64,000 bases of DNA, from positions 1 to 64,000 of the forward strand of contig NZ_PIQO01000013.1 of the NCBI RefSeq assembly GCF_002844575.1, written 5' to 3'. The position numbers were made by a program, and so were the translations under genes. Every line of letters starts with the position of its first letter. Position 1 is the first letter of the stretch. The notes beneath the pieces were generated by a model. That model searched no databases. It saw only the letters and a list, made by a program, of their open reading frames with translations, and was not told the origin of the DNA. Shown in pieces: positions 10,190 to 20,124 of the stretch. Source of the DNA: Heyndrickxia camelliae (GTDB taxonomy: Bacteria; Bacillota; Bacilli; Bacillales; Bacillaceae_C).

Positions 10190-11230
10190 ATGGCAGATGC
10201 ATATCGACAAGCAGGAGTAAATATTGAGGCAGGATACGAAGCAGTAGAAAGAATAAAAAAACATGCAGATCGGACAAAACGATCTGGAGTGTTGGGACAG
10301 CTTGGAAGCTTTGGCGGGATATTTGATTTATCCGCTTTAAATATGAGACAGCCCGTTCTTGTTTCTGGAACAGACGGAGTTGGAACGAAACTGAAGCTTG
10401 CTTTTTTAATGGATAAACACGATTCTATTGGGATTGACTGTGTAGCTATGTGTGTGAATGATATTGTGGTACAAGGAGCTGAACCATTATATTTTCTTGA
10501 TTACATCGCATGTGGCAAGTCAACTCCAGATAAAATAGAGCAAATTGTAAAGGGAATTTCCGATGGCTGTGAACAAGCAGGCTGTGCTTTAATTGGCGGC
10601 GAAACAGCAGAAATGCCCGGTTTATATGAAGCAGATGAATATGATTTAGCAGGTTTCTCTGTAGGTGCTTGTGAAAAAAGCGAGCTGATAACTGGTGAGA
10701 CCATTCAAGAAGGGGATGTCCTAATTGGGCTTTCCTCCAGCGGTATTCATAGTAACGGTTATTCTTTAGTACGAAAGGTTTTCTTTGAAGATCACCATTT
10801 TTCATTAGAAGATAGGCTTCCCGAATTAGACCATCCACTTGGGGAAGAGCTATTGGTTCCAACAAAAATCTATGTTAAGCCTGTGTTAAAAGCAATTAGA
10901 GAGTTTGAAATAAAGGGAATGGCCCATATTACAGGCGGGGGATTTGTTGAAAATATTCCAAGAATGCTTACAGGAGAATTAGGTGCAGAAATAGAGCATG
11001 GGTCATGGCCAATTTTACCAATATTCGATGTATTGGAGCAGTATGGTGGGATTGCTCATGAGGAAATGTTTAATATTTTTAATATGGGGATTGGTTTTGT
11101 CGTAGCGGTCGATAGAGCTATAGCCGATACCGTTATTGCATTTTTTAATGAGAATGGCGAATCAGCGTATCGTATTGGCCAAATTACGAAAGAACCAGGA
11201 GTACGTTTTGCCGGTAAGGGGATTTTGTGA
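10190..11230 (+). CDS. purM: AIR synthase PurM
   Basis: A 346-residue enzyme that cyclises FGAM to AIR with [30 protein letters not shown] and [12 protein letters not shown] are the conserved phosphate- and metal-binding segments, and THITGGGF-type [13 protein letters not shown] is present. The TGA stop overlaps the purN start. Confidence 0.97.
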   Translation: MADAYRQAGVNIEAGYEAVERIKKHADRTKRSGVLGQLGSFGGIFDLSALNMRQPVLVSGTDGVGTKLKLAFLMDKHDSIGIDCVAMCVNDIVVQGAEPLYFLDYIACGKSTPDKIEQIVKGISDGCEQAGCALIGGETAEMPGLYEADEYDLAGFSVGACEKSELITGETIQEGDVLIGLSSSGIHSNGYSLVRKVFFEDHHFSLEDRLPELDHPLGEELLVPTKIYVKPVLKAIREFEIKGMAHITGGGFVENIPRMLTGELGAEIEHGSWPILPIFDVLEQYGGIAHEEMFNIFNMGIGFVVAVDRAIADTVIAFFNENGESAYRIGQITKEPGVRFAGKGIL

Positions 11231-11829
11231 TGATGAAAATAGCTGTATTTGCATCAGGGAGCGGCAGTAATTTTCAAGCTATTGTGGATTCAATAAAAGT
11301 AGGGCTATTGGATGCTGAAGTGAAATTACTAGTGTGTGATAAACCAAACGCATATGCTATTGAACGAGCAAAAAAGGAAGAAATAGAGTCATTTGTGTTT
11401 AATCCGAAAGATTTTCAATCCAAAGAAGACTTCGAAAGAAAAATAGTTTCTGAGTTGCAAAAAAGAGAAATTCAATATCTTATCTTAGCGGGGTATATGA
11501 GACTGATTGGTCCAACAATCCTTCGTGAATTTGAGAAGCGAATCATCAATATACATCCATCCTTATTACCGAAGTTTCCGGGAAAAGATGCTATTGGGCA
11601 AGCAATTGCAGCAGGGGTAAATACAACAGGTGTTACCATTCATTTTGTAGACGAAGGAATGGATACGGGACCTATCATTGCTCAAGAAGAGTTGATTATC
11701 ATGGAGCATGATACAGCAGAAACACTTGCAGTTAGAATTCATGAAGTAGAGCATCGCCTATATCCAAAAACATTACAAACCATATTTAACAATGGAGGTG
11801 TCAGGCACCATGAAAAGAGCGCTCATTAG
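11230..11829 (+). CDS. purN: GAR formyltransferase PurN
   Basis: Transfers the formyl group of 10-formyl-THF to GAR. The GSGSNFQAI substrate loop, and the [13 protein letters not shown] segment with the catalytic Asn and His, are present; the Asp lies in DEGMDTGPI. Three consecutive candidate starts exist (GTG 11227, ATG 11230, ATG 11233). AAGGGGA about eight bases upstream favours ATG 11230, coupled to the purM stop. The 3' end overlaps purH by 20 bases. Confidence 0.95.
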   Translation: MMKIAVFASGSGSNFQAIVDSIKVGLLDAEVKLLVCDKPNAYAIERAKKEEIESFVFNPKDFQSKEDFERKIVSELQKREIQYLILAGYMRLIGPTILREFEKRIINIHPSLLPKFPGKDAIGQAIAAGVNTTGVTIHFVDEGMDTGPIIAQEELIIMEHDTAETLAVRIHEVEHRLYPKTLQTIFNNGGVRHHEKSAH

Positions 11830-13339
11830 TGTATCAGATAAAACAGGTGTAGTAGAGTTTGCAAAAGGATTAGCAGAAGTTGGATTTGAGATTATTTCAA
11901 CAGGCGGGACGAAAAAAGCCTTGGAGGAAGCAGGCTTAGCTGTTATTGGGATCGATGATATTACTGGATTTCCCGAAATGTTGGAGGGTCGAGTAAAAAC
12001 TCTGCATCCAAATGTTCATGGAGGTTTATTAGCAAAAAGAACACCGGATCATTTAAGTCAAATTGCAGATCAAGGGATACAACCAATTGATTTAGTTTGC
12101 GTTAATTTATATCCTTTCCAGCAAACTATTTCGAAACAGGATGTTACAGAAGAGGAAGCAATTGAAAATATTGATATAGGTGGTCCATCCATGTTGCGCT
12201 CTGCAGCCAAAAACCATGCTTTTGTAACAGTGGTGGTAGATGCTAATGATTATAATAAGGTACTTTCAGAGTTAAAAGAATTCGGTGATGTTACGACTTT
12301 AACAAAGAAAAAATTAGCTGCAAAAGTATATCGTCACACTGCTTCTTATGATGCGATTATTGCAGACTATATGACAAACCTTGTTGAGGAGCATGACCCG
12401 GAGCGAGTCACGTTTACTTATGAACGTAAGCAGTCCTTGCGTTATGGGGAAAATCCTCATCAAAAGGCAACTTTTTATGTGAATCCACTAGGATCGAAAT
12501 TCTCCATTGCACATGCGAAACAATTACACGGAAAAGAACTTTCCTACAATAATATCCGCGATGCAGATGCAGCTTTGCAAATTGTGAAGGATTTCTCTGA
12601 ACCTGTTGCGGTTGCAGTCAAACATATGAATCCTTGTGGTGTAGGAACAGGAAGCACCGTTTTAGACGCTTATAAAAAAGCATACGAGGCGGATTCTACA
12701 TCCATTTTTGGCGGTATTGTTGCTTTCAATCGTGAGGTTGATGAAGACACTGCTAAGCTTTTACATGAAATTTTCCTTGAAATCATCATAGCTCCTTCTT
12801 ATTCAGAAGAAGCGCTGTCTATCTTAACAACGAAGAAAAATATTCGTTTGTTAGAAGTAGAAGTAAGTGATAAAAACAAACAAGAAAAGACCATTACATC
12901 AGTAGCAGGAGGACTGCTAACGCAAGATCAAGATACTTACACATTTGATAATGCAACTATTACCATTCCAACTAAACGTGAACCCTCTGAAGCAGAATGG
13001 GAAGCGTTAAAGCTTGGCTGGAAAGTTGTGAAGCATGTGAAATCTAATGCTATTGTTGTTACGAATTCTGACATGACTTTAGGTATTGGTGCTGGCCAAA
13101 TGAATCGTGTAGGAGCAGCAAAGATTGCCCTTGAACAAGCGGGGGAAAAAGCAGCAGGTGCTGCATTAGCCTCTGATGCCTTCTTTCCAATGGATGATAC
13201 CGTTGAAGCGGCAGCTAAAGCTGGAATTACGGCTATTATTCAACCAGGTGGTTCTATTAAAGATGCCGATTCTATTAAAAAGGCTGATGAATATGGAATT
13301 GCTATGGTCCTTACTGGGATTCGCCATTTTAAACATTAA
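11810..13339 (+). CDS. purH: AICAR transformylase / IMP cyclohydrolase PurH
   Basis: A bifunctional enzyme for the last two steps to IMP. The MGS-fold cyclohydrolase domain (residues 1 to about 190) shows [13 protein letters not shown] and [13 protein letters not shown]. The transformylase domain carries the catalytic [12 protein letters not shown] 11810, with GGAGGTG ten bases upstream, gives 509 residues; the earlier in-frame ATG 11792 would lie before that ribosome site. Confidence 0.96.
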   Translation: MKRALISVSDKTGVVEFAKGLAEVGFEIISTGGTKKALEEAGLAVIGIDDITGFPEMLEGRVKTLHPNVHGGLLAKRTPDHLSQIADQGIQPIDLVCVNLYPFQQTISKQDVTEEEAIENIDIGGPSMLRSAAKNHAFVTVVVDANDYNKVLSELKEFGDVTTLTKKKLAAKVYRHTASYDAIIADYMTNLVEEHDPERVTFTYERKQSLRYGENPHQKATFYVNPLGSKFSIAHAKQLHGKELSYNNIRDADAALQIVKDFSEPVAVAVKHMNPCGVGTGSTVLDAYKKAYEADSTSIFGGIVAFNREVDEDTAKLLHEIFLEIIIAPSYSEEALSILTTKKNIRLLEVEVSDKNKQEKTITSVAGGLLTQDQDTYTFDNATITIPTKREPSEAEWEALKLGWKVVKHVKSNAIVVTNSDMTLGIGAGQMNRVGAAKIALEQAGEKAAGAALASDAFFPMDDTVEAAAKAGITAIIQPGGSIKDADSIKKADEYGIAMVLTGIRHFKH

Positions 13340-13367
13340 AATGAATAGTTTTGTAAGTGAATTTTAT

Positions 13368-13563
13368 AAACGGACACGGAATCCACTATATGTGAAGAAG
13401 CACATGGCAATTGCTGTTTTTTTACAAGATAATGGAAACTGTGTCCGCTAACACAGGGAAATAGCCCTATCACAAATAGCGGAACGGATATCCGTAAAAC
13501 TTATTCGAATTATGACCGTTGTGGATGATTCCCCATTTCGTCGCTCGTCCGTCTGGGGTCATC
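13368..13563 (+). other. Structured spacer between purH and purD
   Basis: This is the only long gap in the second half of the operon (277 bases from purH stop to purD start). It contains an outer hairpin CGGACAC (13371-13377)/GTGTCCG (13441-13447), an inner ATGTG/CACAT hairpin, an AGGG/CCCT hairpin near 13455, a CGGA/TCCG hairpin near 13490, and GATGATTCCCCA against TGGGGTCATC (13524-13563). There is no U-tract. No convincing gene is seen; one reading frame runs through from purD but lacks a ribosome site. Confidence 0.6.
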
Positions 13564-13616
13564 CCCGACAACAAAAACTTTGGGACGAATTCCTTCGTAC
13601 CAGAAAGGCGGAGCAT

Positions 13617-14888
13617 ATGAAGGTATTAGTAATCGGAAGAGGCGGCAGGGAGCATGCTATTTGTAAAAAAGTAAAGGAAAGCAAATTAGTCCAAAAGGTT
13701 TACTGTGCCCCAGGTAATGGGGGAATCGGCGAAGATGCCGAGCTCGTACCTATATCCGAAAATCAATTTTCTGAATTAATTGCCTTTGCTAAGGATAACC
13801 AAATTGATTTAACTATTGTCGGTCCGGAAGATCCACTAACAGCGGGTATCGTCAATGCTTTTCAAGAAGTAGGATTAAAAGTGTTTGGACCACGGCAGGA
13901 AGCGGCATTAATTGAAGGCAGTAAAGCTTTTGCAAAAGAGTTAATGCATAAATATAATATACCAACTGCTGACTATCAAACCTTTCAGGATTATGAAGCT
14001 GCGGAGGCATATGTCGAAAAAAACGGGGCCCCAATTGTGATAAAAGCAGATGGACTTGCAGCAGGAAAAGGCGTTGTGGTTGCAAGCACGAAACAAGAAG
14101 CAATTTCAGCCTTGAAAGAAATGATGCTAGATGAAAAATTCGGAAAGGCATCTGCTAATGTTGTCATAGAGGAATTCCTGCAAGGGGAAGAGTTTTCTCT
14201 AATGGCATTTGTGAATGGTAAAAATGTATATCCGATGGTCATTGCGCAAGATCATAAGAGAGCATTTGATGGAGATGCAGGGCCAAATACAGGAGGAATG
14301 GGCGCCTATTCACCGGTTCCCCATATTCCTGAGCAAGAGGTGGAACGTGCTGTACAGGAAATATTGATTCCTACAGCAGAGGCACTAGTTGAGGAAAACC
14401 GGAGTTTTTGCGGTATTTTATACGCTGGACTTATATTAACAGATCAAGGTCCGAAAGTAATTGAATTTAATGCACGGTTTGGTGACCCAGAAACCCAAGT
14501 AGTTTTAACAAGATTACAGTCTGATTTGGTAGAAATAATCATAGATATTTTGGATGAAAAGCAACCCGACATCTTATGGGATCAAGATGCTGTGGTTGGG
14601 GTTGTCCTCGCTGCAGATGGTTACCCAAATCAATATCAAAAAGGAATCGACATTCCCGATATTACCGTTTTAGACTCTGCCACACTCATTTTTCATGCGG
14701 GCACTAAAAAGAAAGATCAGCAGTATGTATCAAGCGGTGGACGTGTACTTTTAATAGCTGCAAAAGCCACCTCATTGTCGTCCGCAATCAAAGACGTATA
14801 TTCTGAAATGGAAAAACTTCAATCCGATGCATTTTTTTATCGAAAAGATATTGGGTTAAAAGCAAATTTACAAACAGTTAAAAGCTAA
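13617..14888 (+). CDS. purD: GAR synthetase PurD
   Basis: An ATP-grasp ligase that joins phosphoribosylamine and glycine. ATG 13617, preceded by AAAGGCGGA, gives 423 residues, the usual length. The N-terminus is KVLVIGRGGREHAI, with Arg where many homologues have Ser or Lys. VIKADGLAAGKGV and the NTGGMGAYSPVP and EFNARFGDPE segments are intact. Last gene of the operon. Confidence 0.96.
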   Translation: MKVLVIGRGGREHAICKKVKESKLVQKVYCAPGNGGIGEDAELVPISENQFSELIAFAKDNQIDLTIVGPEDPLTAGIVNAFQEVGLKVFGPRQEAALIEGSKAFAKELMHKYNIPTADYQTFQDYEAAEAYVEKNGAPIVIKADGLAAGKGVVVASTKQEAISALKEMMLDEKFGKASANVVIEEFLQGEEFSLMAFVNGKNVYPMVIAQDHKRAFDGDAGPNTGGMGAYSPVPHIPEQEVERAVQEILIPTAEALVEENRSFCGILYAGLILTDQGPKVIEFNARFGDPETQVVLTRLQSDLVEIIIDILDEKQPDILWDQDAVVGVVLAADGYPNQYQKGIDIPDITVLDSATLIFHAGTKKKDQQYVSSGGRVLLIAAKATSLSSAIKDVYSEMEKLQSDAFFYRKDIGLKANLQTVKS

Positions 14889-14945
14889 TATAGCTTTTAT
14901 TTTTCGAATAGCATTATATTCATTTAATGAAGTATTATTTAGCAG

Positions 14946-14970
14946 AACTCCGTCTTTACGGGGTTTTTTA
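14946..14970 (+). terminator. Terminator of the pur operon
   Basis: AACTCCGT (14946-14953) pairs with ACGGGGTT (14958-14965) across loop CTTT and runs into TTTTTT. It lies 57 bases after the purD stop. Confidence 0.85.
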
Positions 14971-15017
14971 TTCTACCTTTTCATACTGATTCATGGAATT
15001 AGACATAAATTCACGAA

Positions 15018-15047
15018 TAAAAACCGGGTGGTAACTCCTCCCCCCGG
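15018..15047 (-). terminator. Terminator of the DUF2892 gene
   Basis: On the minus strand CCGGG pairs with CCCGG and is followed by TTTTTAT. It lies ten bases past the stop of the minus-strand gene. Confidence 0.6.
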
Positions 15048-15057
15048 ATCTAAATGT

Positions 15058-15393
15058 TTAGTCTAATGCATCTTTAATGGAATCTGCAAGCTCAGGTGGT
15101 ATACTTGGCGGATTTTTAATATTATCTTGATTATTATTTTGGCTCTCATTATGCTGCTTTTGCTGACTGTTGTTCTGATTCATCATTCCTTGACCTTTTT
15201 GGTATAACTCCGTAACCGGACAATACCGTACAATTCCTTCTGCAACTTTCATAGCTCCCATTAAGATCATAATTAAGTATGAATTACACCAAGGCTTTCT
15301 AGATAGCTTCGCCGTAAAATATGCAACTATTGTTAGTCCGCAAGTGATTCGAATTAAGGCGTTAACAATTCCAATATTAGGAGAGGTTTTCAT
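15058..15393 (-). CDS. DUF2892 (YgaP-type transmembrane domain) protein
   Basis: A 111-residue protein. Residues 1-60 hold an N-I-G-x-x-N-A-x-I-R start followed by two hydrophobic helices, the pattern of the DUF2892 inner-membrane domain. Residues 70-100 form a Gln/Asn-rich, low-complexity hydrophilic linker, then a short acidic end. It has no rhodanese domain, unlike YgaP itself. Transcribed divergently from yerA. Function unknown. Confidence 0.75.
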   Translation of the reverse strand: MKTSPNIGIVNALIRITCGLTIVAYFTAKLSRKPWCNSYLIMILMGAMKVAEGIVRYCPVTELYQKGQGMMNQNNSQQKQHNESQNNNQDNIKNPPSIPPELADSIKDALD

Positions 15394-15458
15394 TATTCAC
15401 ACACCTTCACAAAATTTTTACATTTATTTTTAAAACTTTAATGCGTTAAATGGTCTGA

Positions 15459-15470
15459 TATGGTACCATA
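15459..15470. promoter_or_regulatory. 12-bp perfect palindrome in the yerA upstream region
   Basis: TATGGTACCATA is a perfect palindrome between the divergent DUF2892 and yerA genes, 42 bases before the yerA ATG. The AT-rich CATAAT overlapping its right end could be a -10 element. A repressor site is possible but unproven. Confidence 0.35.
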
Positions 15471-15511
15471 ATAATAAATAGAGAGCTGATCTCCTTAGGG
15501 AGGAATACTTA

Positions 15512-17254
15512 ATGTTAGATCAACGTTATCGATGGAAAAATAAACAGATTCGTGACCAAGTTGCAATTGTAAGCGGTCTCAAATCACCAACACTCCTTTT
15601 AACAAATGCTCGTTTTCTCCATTCTATTCTTCGTAAGTGGATGGTAGGAAACATATGGATTGACGAGGATAGAATCGTTTACGCAGGAGAAAAGATGCCT
15701 GAAAACATTCTCAATTGTGAAGTGATGGATTGTAAAGGGTTAACACTCGTTCCAGGCTATATTGAGCCACATGTCCATCCGTTTCAATTATATAATCCCC
15801 AATCATTCGCTAGATATGCATCACAAACTGGAACAACCACGATAATTAATGATAATATAATGTTAGTTTTGTTATTAGGAAAAAAGAAAGCGTTTTCTTT
15901 ATTGAAGCAACTGCGACATTCGCCTGTTTCTATGTATTGGTGGAGCCGTTTTGATTCACAAACAGAACTGCGGGAAGAAGAAACGGTATTTTCACATAGT
16001 GAGGTAAAATCATGGCTAGAGCATGATGCTGTTCTCCAAGGAGGGGAACTGACAGGATGGCCAAAGCTGTTGGATGGAGATGATTTAATTCTTCATTGGA
16101 TACAAGAAGCAAAAAGAATGAGGAAAAGAATTGAAGGCCATTTTCCTGGAGCTTCGGAAAAAACACTAGCAAAGATGATGTTATTTGGAGCCGATTGTGA
16201 TCATGAGGCAATGACTGGAGAAGAAGTGTATGACCGATTATTACAAGGCTTTACCGTGTCTTTAAGGCATTCGTCTATCAGACCCGACCTTCCAGTGCTT
16301 TTAAAGGAAATGAAGGAACTTGGAATCGACCAATATCAATCCATGTTTTTTAATACGGATGGTTCAACTCCGGCATTTTACGAAGATGGTATTCTGGATA
16401 TGACCATTCGCATGGCATTGGAGCATGGAGTACCAGCAATTGATGCATATCATATGGCCTCTTATAATGTGGCAAGATATTATAATATTGAACATTTACA
16501 TGGCATGATTGCCACAGGCAGGGTAGCTAGCATTAATTTCTTAGAGAGTGAAATGAATCCAACACCAATCCATGTTCTTTCAAAAGGGATATGGCTGAAA
16601 AAAGATGGAGAGGCTATTGCACAGGATCAATATATCGATTGGAAAGATGTGGGATTTCCTCCATTAGAATTAAATTGGAACTTGGATTATGATGATTTGC
16701 AATTCTCGATGCCTTTTGGAATTGAGATGGTAAACGATGTAATAACAAAGCCATATTCCGTAACATATGATGTGTCAGCAGATAAACTCCCAACCACCCA
16801 TAATGAAAGTTTTCTCGTACTGCTAGATCGTAATGGAGAGTGGCGAATTAACACGATTCTAAAAGGGTTTGCTAATAAGGTCATGGGATTCGCATCGTCG
16901 TTTTCTAATACAGGGGATATTATTTTAATTGGGAAAAATAAAAAGGATATGGATATCGCCTTTAATCGGATGAAAGAAATTGGCGGGGGAATTGTCTTAG
17001 TTGAAAATGGAGAAGTAATACACGAAATTCCATTGATATTAGCAGGGGTAATGTCAGATAGGGATATGGAAACACTGATTGAAGAAGAAAAACAATTAAA
17101 ACTTCTATTAAAGGAACGTGGCTATCCTTTTGGTGATCCAGTGTACTCATTACTGTTTTTTTCGGCAACACATCTTCCTTATATTCGAATTACTCAACGT
17201 GGAATTTATGATGTAATGAATAAAACAGTACTCTTTCCAACTATAATGCGTTAA
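15512..17254 (+). CDS. yerA: YerA, adenine-deaminase-family amidohydrolase
   Basis: 580 residues, the same length as B. subtilis YerA and in the same place after purD. The metal-binding EPHVHP (about residues 85-90) and a following GTTTIINDN match the AdeC family of amidohydrolases. Later segments such as MFFNTDGSTP and AYHMASYNVARYYN also fit. The location next to the purine operon fits a role in adenine salvage, but deaminase activity of YerA-type paralogues should not be assumed. The ribosome site is AGGGAGG. Confidence 0.85.
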   Translation: MLDQRYRWKNKQIRDQVAIVSGLKSPTLLLTNARFLHSILRKWMVGNIWIDEDRIVYAGEKMPENILNCEVMDCKGLTLVPGYIEPHVHPFQLYNPQSFARYASQTGTTTIINDNIMLVLLLGKKKAFSLLKQLRHSPVSMYWWSRFDSQTELREEETVFSHSEVKSWLEHDAVLQGGELTGWPKLLDGDDLILHWIQEAKRMRKRIEGHFPGASEKTLAKMMLFGADCDHEAMTGEEVYDRLLQGFTVSLRHSSIRPDLPVLLKEMKELGIDQYQSMFFNTDGSTPAFYEDGILDMTIRMALEHGVPAIDAYHMASYNVARYYNIEHLHGMIATGRVASINFLESEMNPTPIHVLSKGIWLKKDGEAIAQDQYIDWKDVGFPPLELNWNLDYDDLQFSMPFGIEMVNDVITKPYSVTYDVSADKLPTTHNESFLVLLDRNGEWRINTILKGFANKVMGFASSFSNTGDIILIGKNKKDMDIAFNRMKEIGGGIVLVENGEVIHEIPLILAGVMSDRDMETLIEEEKQLKLLLKERGYPFGDPVYSLLFFSATHLPYIRITQRGIYDVMNKTVLFPTIMR

Positions 17255-17287
17255 AATATTAAAGTAGAAATTGTTCCGTTAAAAATG

Positions 17288-17350
17288 GCCTTATACTTAC
17301 ATGGTTCTTGGTAAAATGTGTTCACATGTAAATATAAGGCTAAAAGTCAG
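17288..17350. other. Long hairpin between yerA and yerB
   Basis: GCCTTATACTTACATG (17288-17303) pairs with CATGTAAATATAAGGC (17335-17350) with one mismatch over 16 positions. No T-run follows. It could be a transcript-end or processing structure for yerA. Confidence 0.6.
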
Positions 17351-17423
17351 CAATAATAAAAATTTAAAAAGCAGCAATATAAGGAAGGCATTCATATCGA
17401 CCAAAGGGGTTGGGCACAAAATA

Positions 17424-18452
17424 ATGTTTAAAAAGTTTTACATGCTTTTTCTTGTATTATTACTCGCTTTATCGGGATGCGGTCATAAGGAAAAAACGGT
17501 TCAAAAGGAAAACAATAAACCATCTGAGAGTGGGAAAGTTCCAGATACAATCAAGGAATCAACACCAAAGTATATCTTCCCTTTGACTGGAATTAAAACG
17601 AAAGCTATACAAGAAAATCGTTCTGTTGCTGTCATGATTAATAACTATCCTGCAGCAAGACCACAATCTGGGCTGGCTGAGGCTGATATTGTATATGAAG
17701 TATTAGCAGAGGGAGATATCACAAGATTTTTGGCTATATATCAAAGCGAGCAGCCAAAGAGAATTGGACCGGTCCGTAGTGCAAGAGATTATTTTATCCA
17801 TTTGGCTAAAGGCTATGGAAGTTTTTATGTCGCTCACGGATACAGTCCAGAGGCATACAAAATGCTCTCTTCCGGATATATAGATAATATTAACGGGATA
17901 CAGTATGATGGAACCTTATTTAAGCGATCTAGTGACCGGAAGCCACCTCATAACTCGTATATTTCTTATGAGAATATTTTAAAAGGCGCGAAGTTAAAGC
18001 ATTATGAAATGAATACTCCGCCGGACAGTTTGGATTTTATGCAAAAGGTTCAAGTATCTGGGCAGGATGCTAAAAGTATAATGATTCATTACTCTCAAAA
18101 TTCATTATTTAATGTGGAATATGAATATGATGCAGAAACGGAAAAATTTAAACGATTTTCCGGGGGAGAGCAAACAGCTGACCTAGAATCGAAAAGACCT
18201 GTACTTATAGATAATTTGTTTATAGTAGAATCAGAACATAAGGTAATAGATAAAAAAGGACGCCGTGATATCAATCTTACATCAGGCGGAAAGGCGTATC
18301 TTTTTCAAAAAGGAAAATATCGTGAAGTAGAATGGCGAAATGTAGATGACCGTATTCTTCCGTTTATCAATGGTGAAAAAGTGAAATTTGTCCCAGGAAA
18401 AACATGGATTAATATTGTTCCGAATTTAAATATGGTCGGAATCGATAAGTAG
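17424..18452 (+). CDS. yerB: YerB, DUF3048 lipoprotein
   Basis: From ATG 17424 the protein has 342 residues with a lipoprotein signal: MFKKF, a hydrophobic stretch, then LALSGC with the lipidated Cys19. The DUF3048 region follows, with PAARPQSGLAEADIVYEV and RIGPVRSARDYFIHLA. The earlier in-frame start at 17301 would add 41 residues ahead of the signal peptide and is unlikely. The family is widespread in Bacilli and clostridia; its role is not known. yerC follows 21 bases later. Confidence 0.85.
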   Translation: MFKKFYMLFLVLLLALSGCGHKEKTVQKENNKPSESGKVPDTIKESTPKYIFPLTGIKTKAIQENRSVAVMINNYPAARPQSGLAEADIVYEVLAEGDITRFLAIYQSEQPKRIGPVRSARDYFIHLAKGYGSFYVAHGYSPEAYKMLSSGYIDNINGIQYDGTLFKRSSDRKPPHNSYISYENILKGAKLKHYEMNTPPDSLDFMQKVQVSGQDAKSIMIHYSQNSLFNVEYEYDAETEKFKRFSGGEQTADLESKRPVLIDNLFIVESEHKVIDKKGRRDINLTSGGKAYLFQKGKYREVEWRNVDDRILPFINGEKVKFVPGKTWINIVPNLNMVGIDK

Positions 18453-18473
18453 TAGACAGAAGGAGATTACAAT

Positions 18474-18785
18474 ATGCAAATAGATAAATTAAGGGGAAAA
18501 GCATTAGATCAATTATTTCAATCTATATTATCATTAAAGGATATTGAGGAATGCTATCGATTTTTTGATGATCTTTGCACGATAAATGAAATACAAGCAC
18601 TTGCACAGCGACTGGAAGTGGCAAGAATGCTTCAGGAAAAAAAGACATATCATGTGATTGAAAAAGAAACTGGTGCCAGCACCGCGACCATTTCACGTGT
18701 GAAGAGATGCTTAAATTATGGAAATGACTCTTATGAAATGGTGTTGGAGCGAATTAAAGAGAAGGAATCAGATGTTTCACAATAA
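18474..18785 (+). CDS. yerC: YerC, TrpR-like repressor-family protein
   Basis: 103 residues of the YerC/YecD branch of the Trp repressor superfamily. Residues 10-50 are helical (SLKDIEECYRFFDDLCT) and residues 50-85 hold the helix-turn-helix, including EKETGASTATISRVKRCL. A strong GAAGGAG precedes the ATG. The regulatory target is unknown. It is probably co-transcribed with yerB. Confidence 0.88.
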   Translation: MQIDKLRGKALDQLFQSILSLKDIEECYRFFDDLCTINEIQALAQRLEVARMLQEKKTYHVIEKETGASTATISRVKRCLNYGNDSYEMVLERIKEKESDVSQ

Positions 18786-18808
18786 TGGATAATGGAGTTT
18801 AACATGAG

Positions 18809-18845
18809 AAGGAGTGGATGCGTATTCGTAGCCCTCCTTTTTTAC
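18809..18845 (+). terminator. Terminator after yerC
   Basis: AAGGAG-T-GG pairs with CC-CTCCTT and is followed by TTTTTT. Confidence 0.7.
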
Positions 18846-18999
18846 GGAAACTAAAAGTTGTAATACAGGGATTGAGGAGAAAGCTGGAATCAAAGGTCAG
18901 GATAGGTGCGCGAAACAAGAGCAGAAGAATTTCCTATAAAAATGGAAAGGGATGTTCTATATTTATCCAAATTATTCTTTAGAAATTCCCGGAAAATAG
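18846..18999. other. Gap before the iron-transport operon
   Basis: No supportable gene is seen. A 62-codon frame (18906-19094) starts at GTG without a ribosome site and runs through the promoter and first Fur box, so it is treated as chance. Confidence 0.5.
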
Positions 19000-19120
19000 T
19001 TGACATAAATTCTTCCTTCCTTAATAATATAATTGAAAATGAATCTCAATTTCATTCAATGATGAATGCAATATTGCAGAATTCATTTTTTTAATAAACG
19101 TAATTGATAATGAATCTCAA
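19000..19120 (+). promoter_or_regulatory. Fur-controlled promoter region with two Fur boxes
   Basis: TTGACA (19000-19005) is followed by an AT-rich -10 region (19022-19033). Two nearly identical imperfect palindromes, TTGAAAATGAATCTCAA (19033-19049) and TTGATAATGAATCTCAA (19104-19120), match the Fur box pattern. The first overlaps the start-site region and the second lies in the leader. Iron-replete Fur would block the transporter operon. Confidence 0.8.
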
Positions 19121-19173
19121 TATCGTTGCTTGTCTACATAATACCTATGAAAACAGAAAAGCGGGTTATGGAT

Positions 19174-20124
19174 ATGAAAAAGCTTATCTTAGTAATCCTG
19201 TTTATTGTTCTATCTATCGTTTCATTATTTGTTGGTGTGAAGGGGATTACTCCCCTCGATCTTTTTCATTTAAGTGAGGAACAACAGGATATTTTATTTA
19301 TTAGCAGGTTCCCTCGATTAATTAGTATTATTATCGCGGGTATAAGCATGAGTATTTGCGGGCTTATTATGCAGCAGCTTTCCCGTAATAAGTTTGTGTC
19401 TCCGACAACTGCAGGAACAATGGATTCAGCTCGACTAGGAATACTAGTTGCTCTAATTTTATTTTCCTCTGCAACCATGCTAACGAAAATTGTTATTGCA
19501 TCCATATTTGCTTTAGCGGGCACATTTTTGTTTATGAAAATATTAGACAATATTAAATTCAAGGACGCCATTTTTATTCCTTTAGTAGGTTTAATGTTTG
19601 GAAATATCATTAGCTCCATCACCACTTTTTTTGCTTATAAGCATGATTTGATTCAAAGTATCTCAGCATGGCTTCAGGGAGACTTTTCCATGGTGATGTC
19701 AGGTCGATATGAAATGATTTATATCAGTGTACCGCTCGTTATCATCGCCTATCTCTTTGCAAATAAATTCACCCTTGCAGGAATGGGAGAAGATTTTTCT
19801 ACTAATCTAGGTTTAAATTACCGGCTGGTTGTGAATATTGGATTAGTCATTGTTGCATTATCTACTGCAGCTGTTTTACTAACGGTAGGAACAATTCCTT
19901 TTCTAGGTTTAATCGTTCCTAATATTGTTTCTTTATATAATGGAGATAATCTGAAGAAAAACTTATTTCAAACTGCCTTACTCGGTGCAGACTTCCTGCT
20001 GTTTTGCGATATACTGGGCCGAATCATCATTTTTCCATATGAGATTCCAATTGGCTTAACCGTAGGAGTAATAGGAAGCGCTATTTTCCTTTACTTATTA
20101 ATAAGGAGAAAGGCTTATGCGTAA
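19174..20124 (+). CDS. yclN: Iron-siderophore ABC transporter permease, YclN-like
   Basis: A FecCD-family permease. ATG 19174 gives 316 residues, the length of B. subtilis YclN. It has about nine hydrophobic helices, and the conserved RFPRLISIIIAGISMSICG and GTIPFLGLIVPNIVS segments of the family. Earlier in-frame ATGs at 19147 and 19168 are poorly placed relative to the GCGGG ribosome site. With YclO it would form the membrane channel; YclNOPQ of B. subtilis takes up petrobactin. Confidence 0.88.
   Translation: MKKLILVILFIVLSIVSLFVGVKGITPLDLFHLSEEQQDILFISRFPRLISIIIAGISMSICGLIMQQLSRNKFVSPTTAGTMDSARLGILVALILFSSATMLTKIVIASIFALAGTFLFMKILDNIKFKDAIFIPLVGLMFGNIISSITTFFAYKHDLIQSISAWLQGDFSMVMSGRYEMIYISVPLVIIAYLFANKFTLAGMGEDFSTNLGLNYRLVVNIGLVIVALSTAAVLLTVGTIPFLGLIVPNIVSLYNGDNLKKNLFQTALLGADFLLFCDILGRIIIFPYEIPIGLTVGVIGSAIFLYLLIRRKAYA

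Noticed and set aside
10446-10865. 139-codon frame opposite purM
   Set aside because: Fully inside an essential conserved gene; composition follows the complement of purM.
13176-13451. 91-codon frame over the end of purH and the spacer
   Set aside because: Most of it lies inside purH in another frame, and no ribosome site exists.
13617-13660. PurD phosphate loop damaged (Arg in GRGGREHA)
   Set aside because: B. subtilis PurD has Lys at this place, so a basic residue is normal in this group.
18906-19094. 62-codon plus-strand frame before yclN
   Set aside because: Starts at GTG without a ribosome site and runs over the promoter and Fur box.
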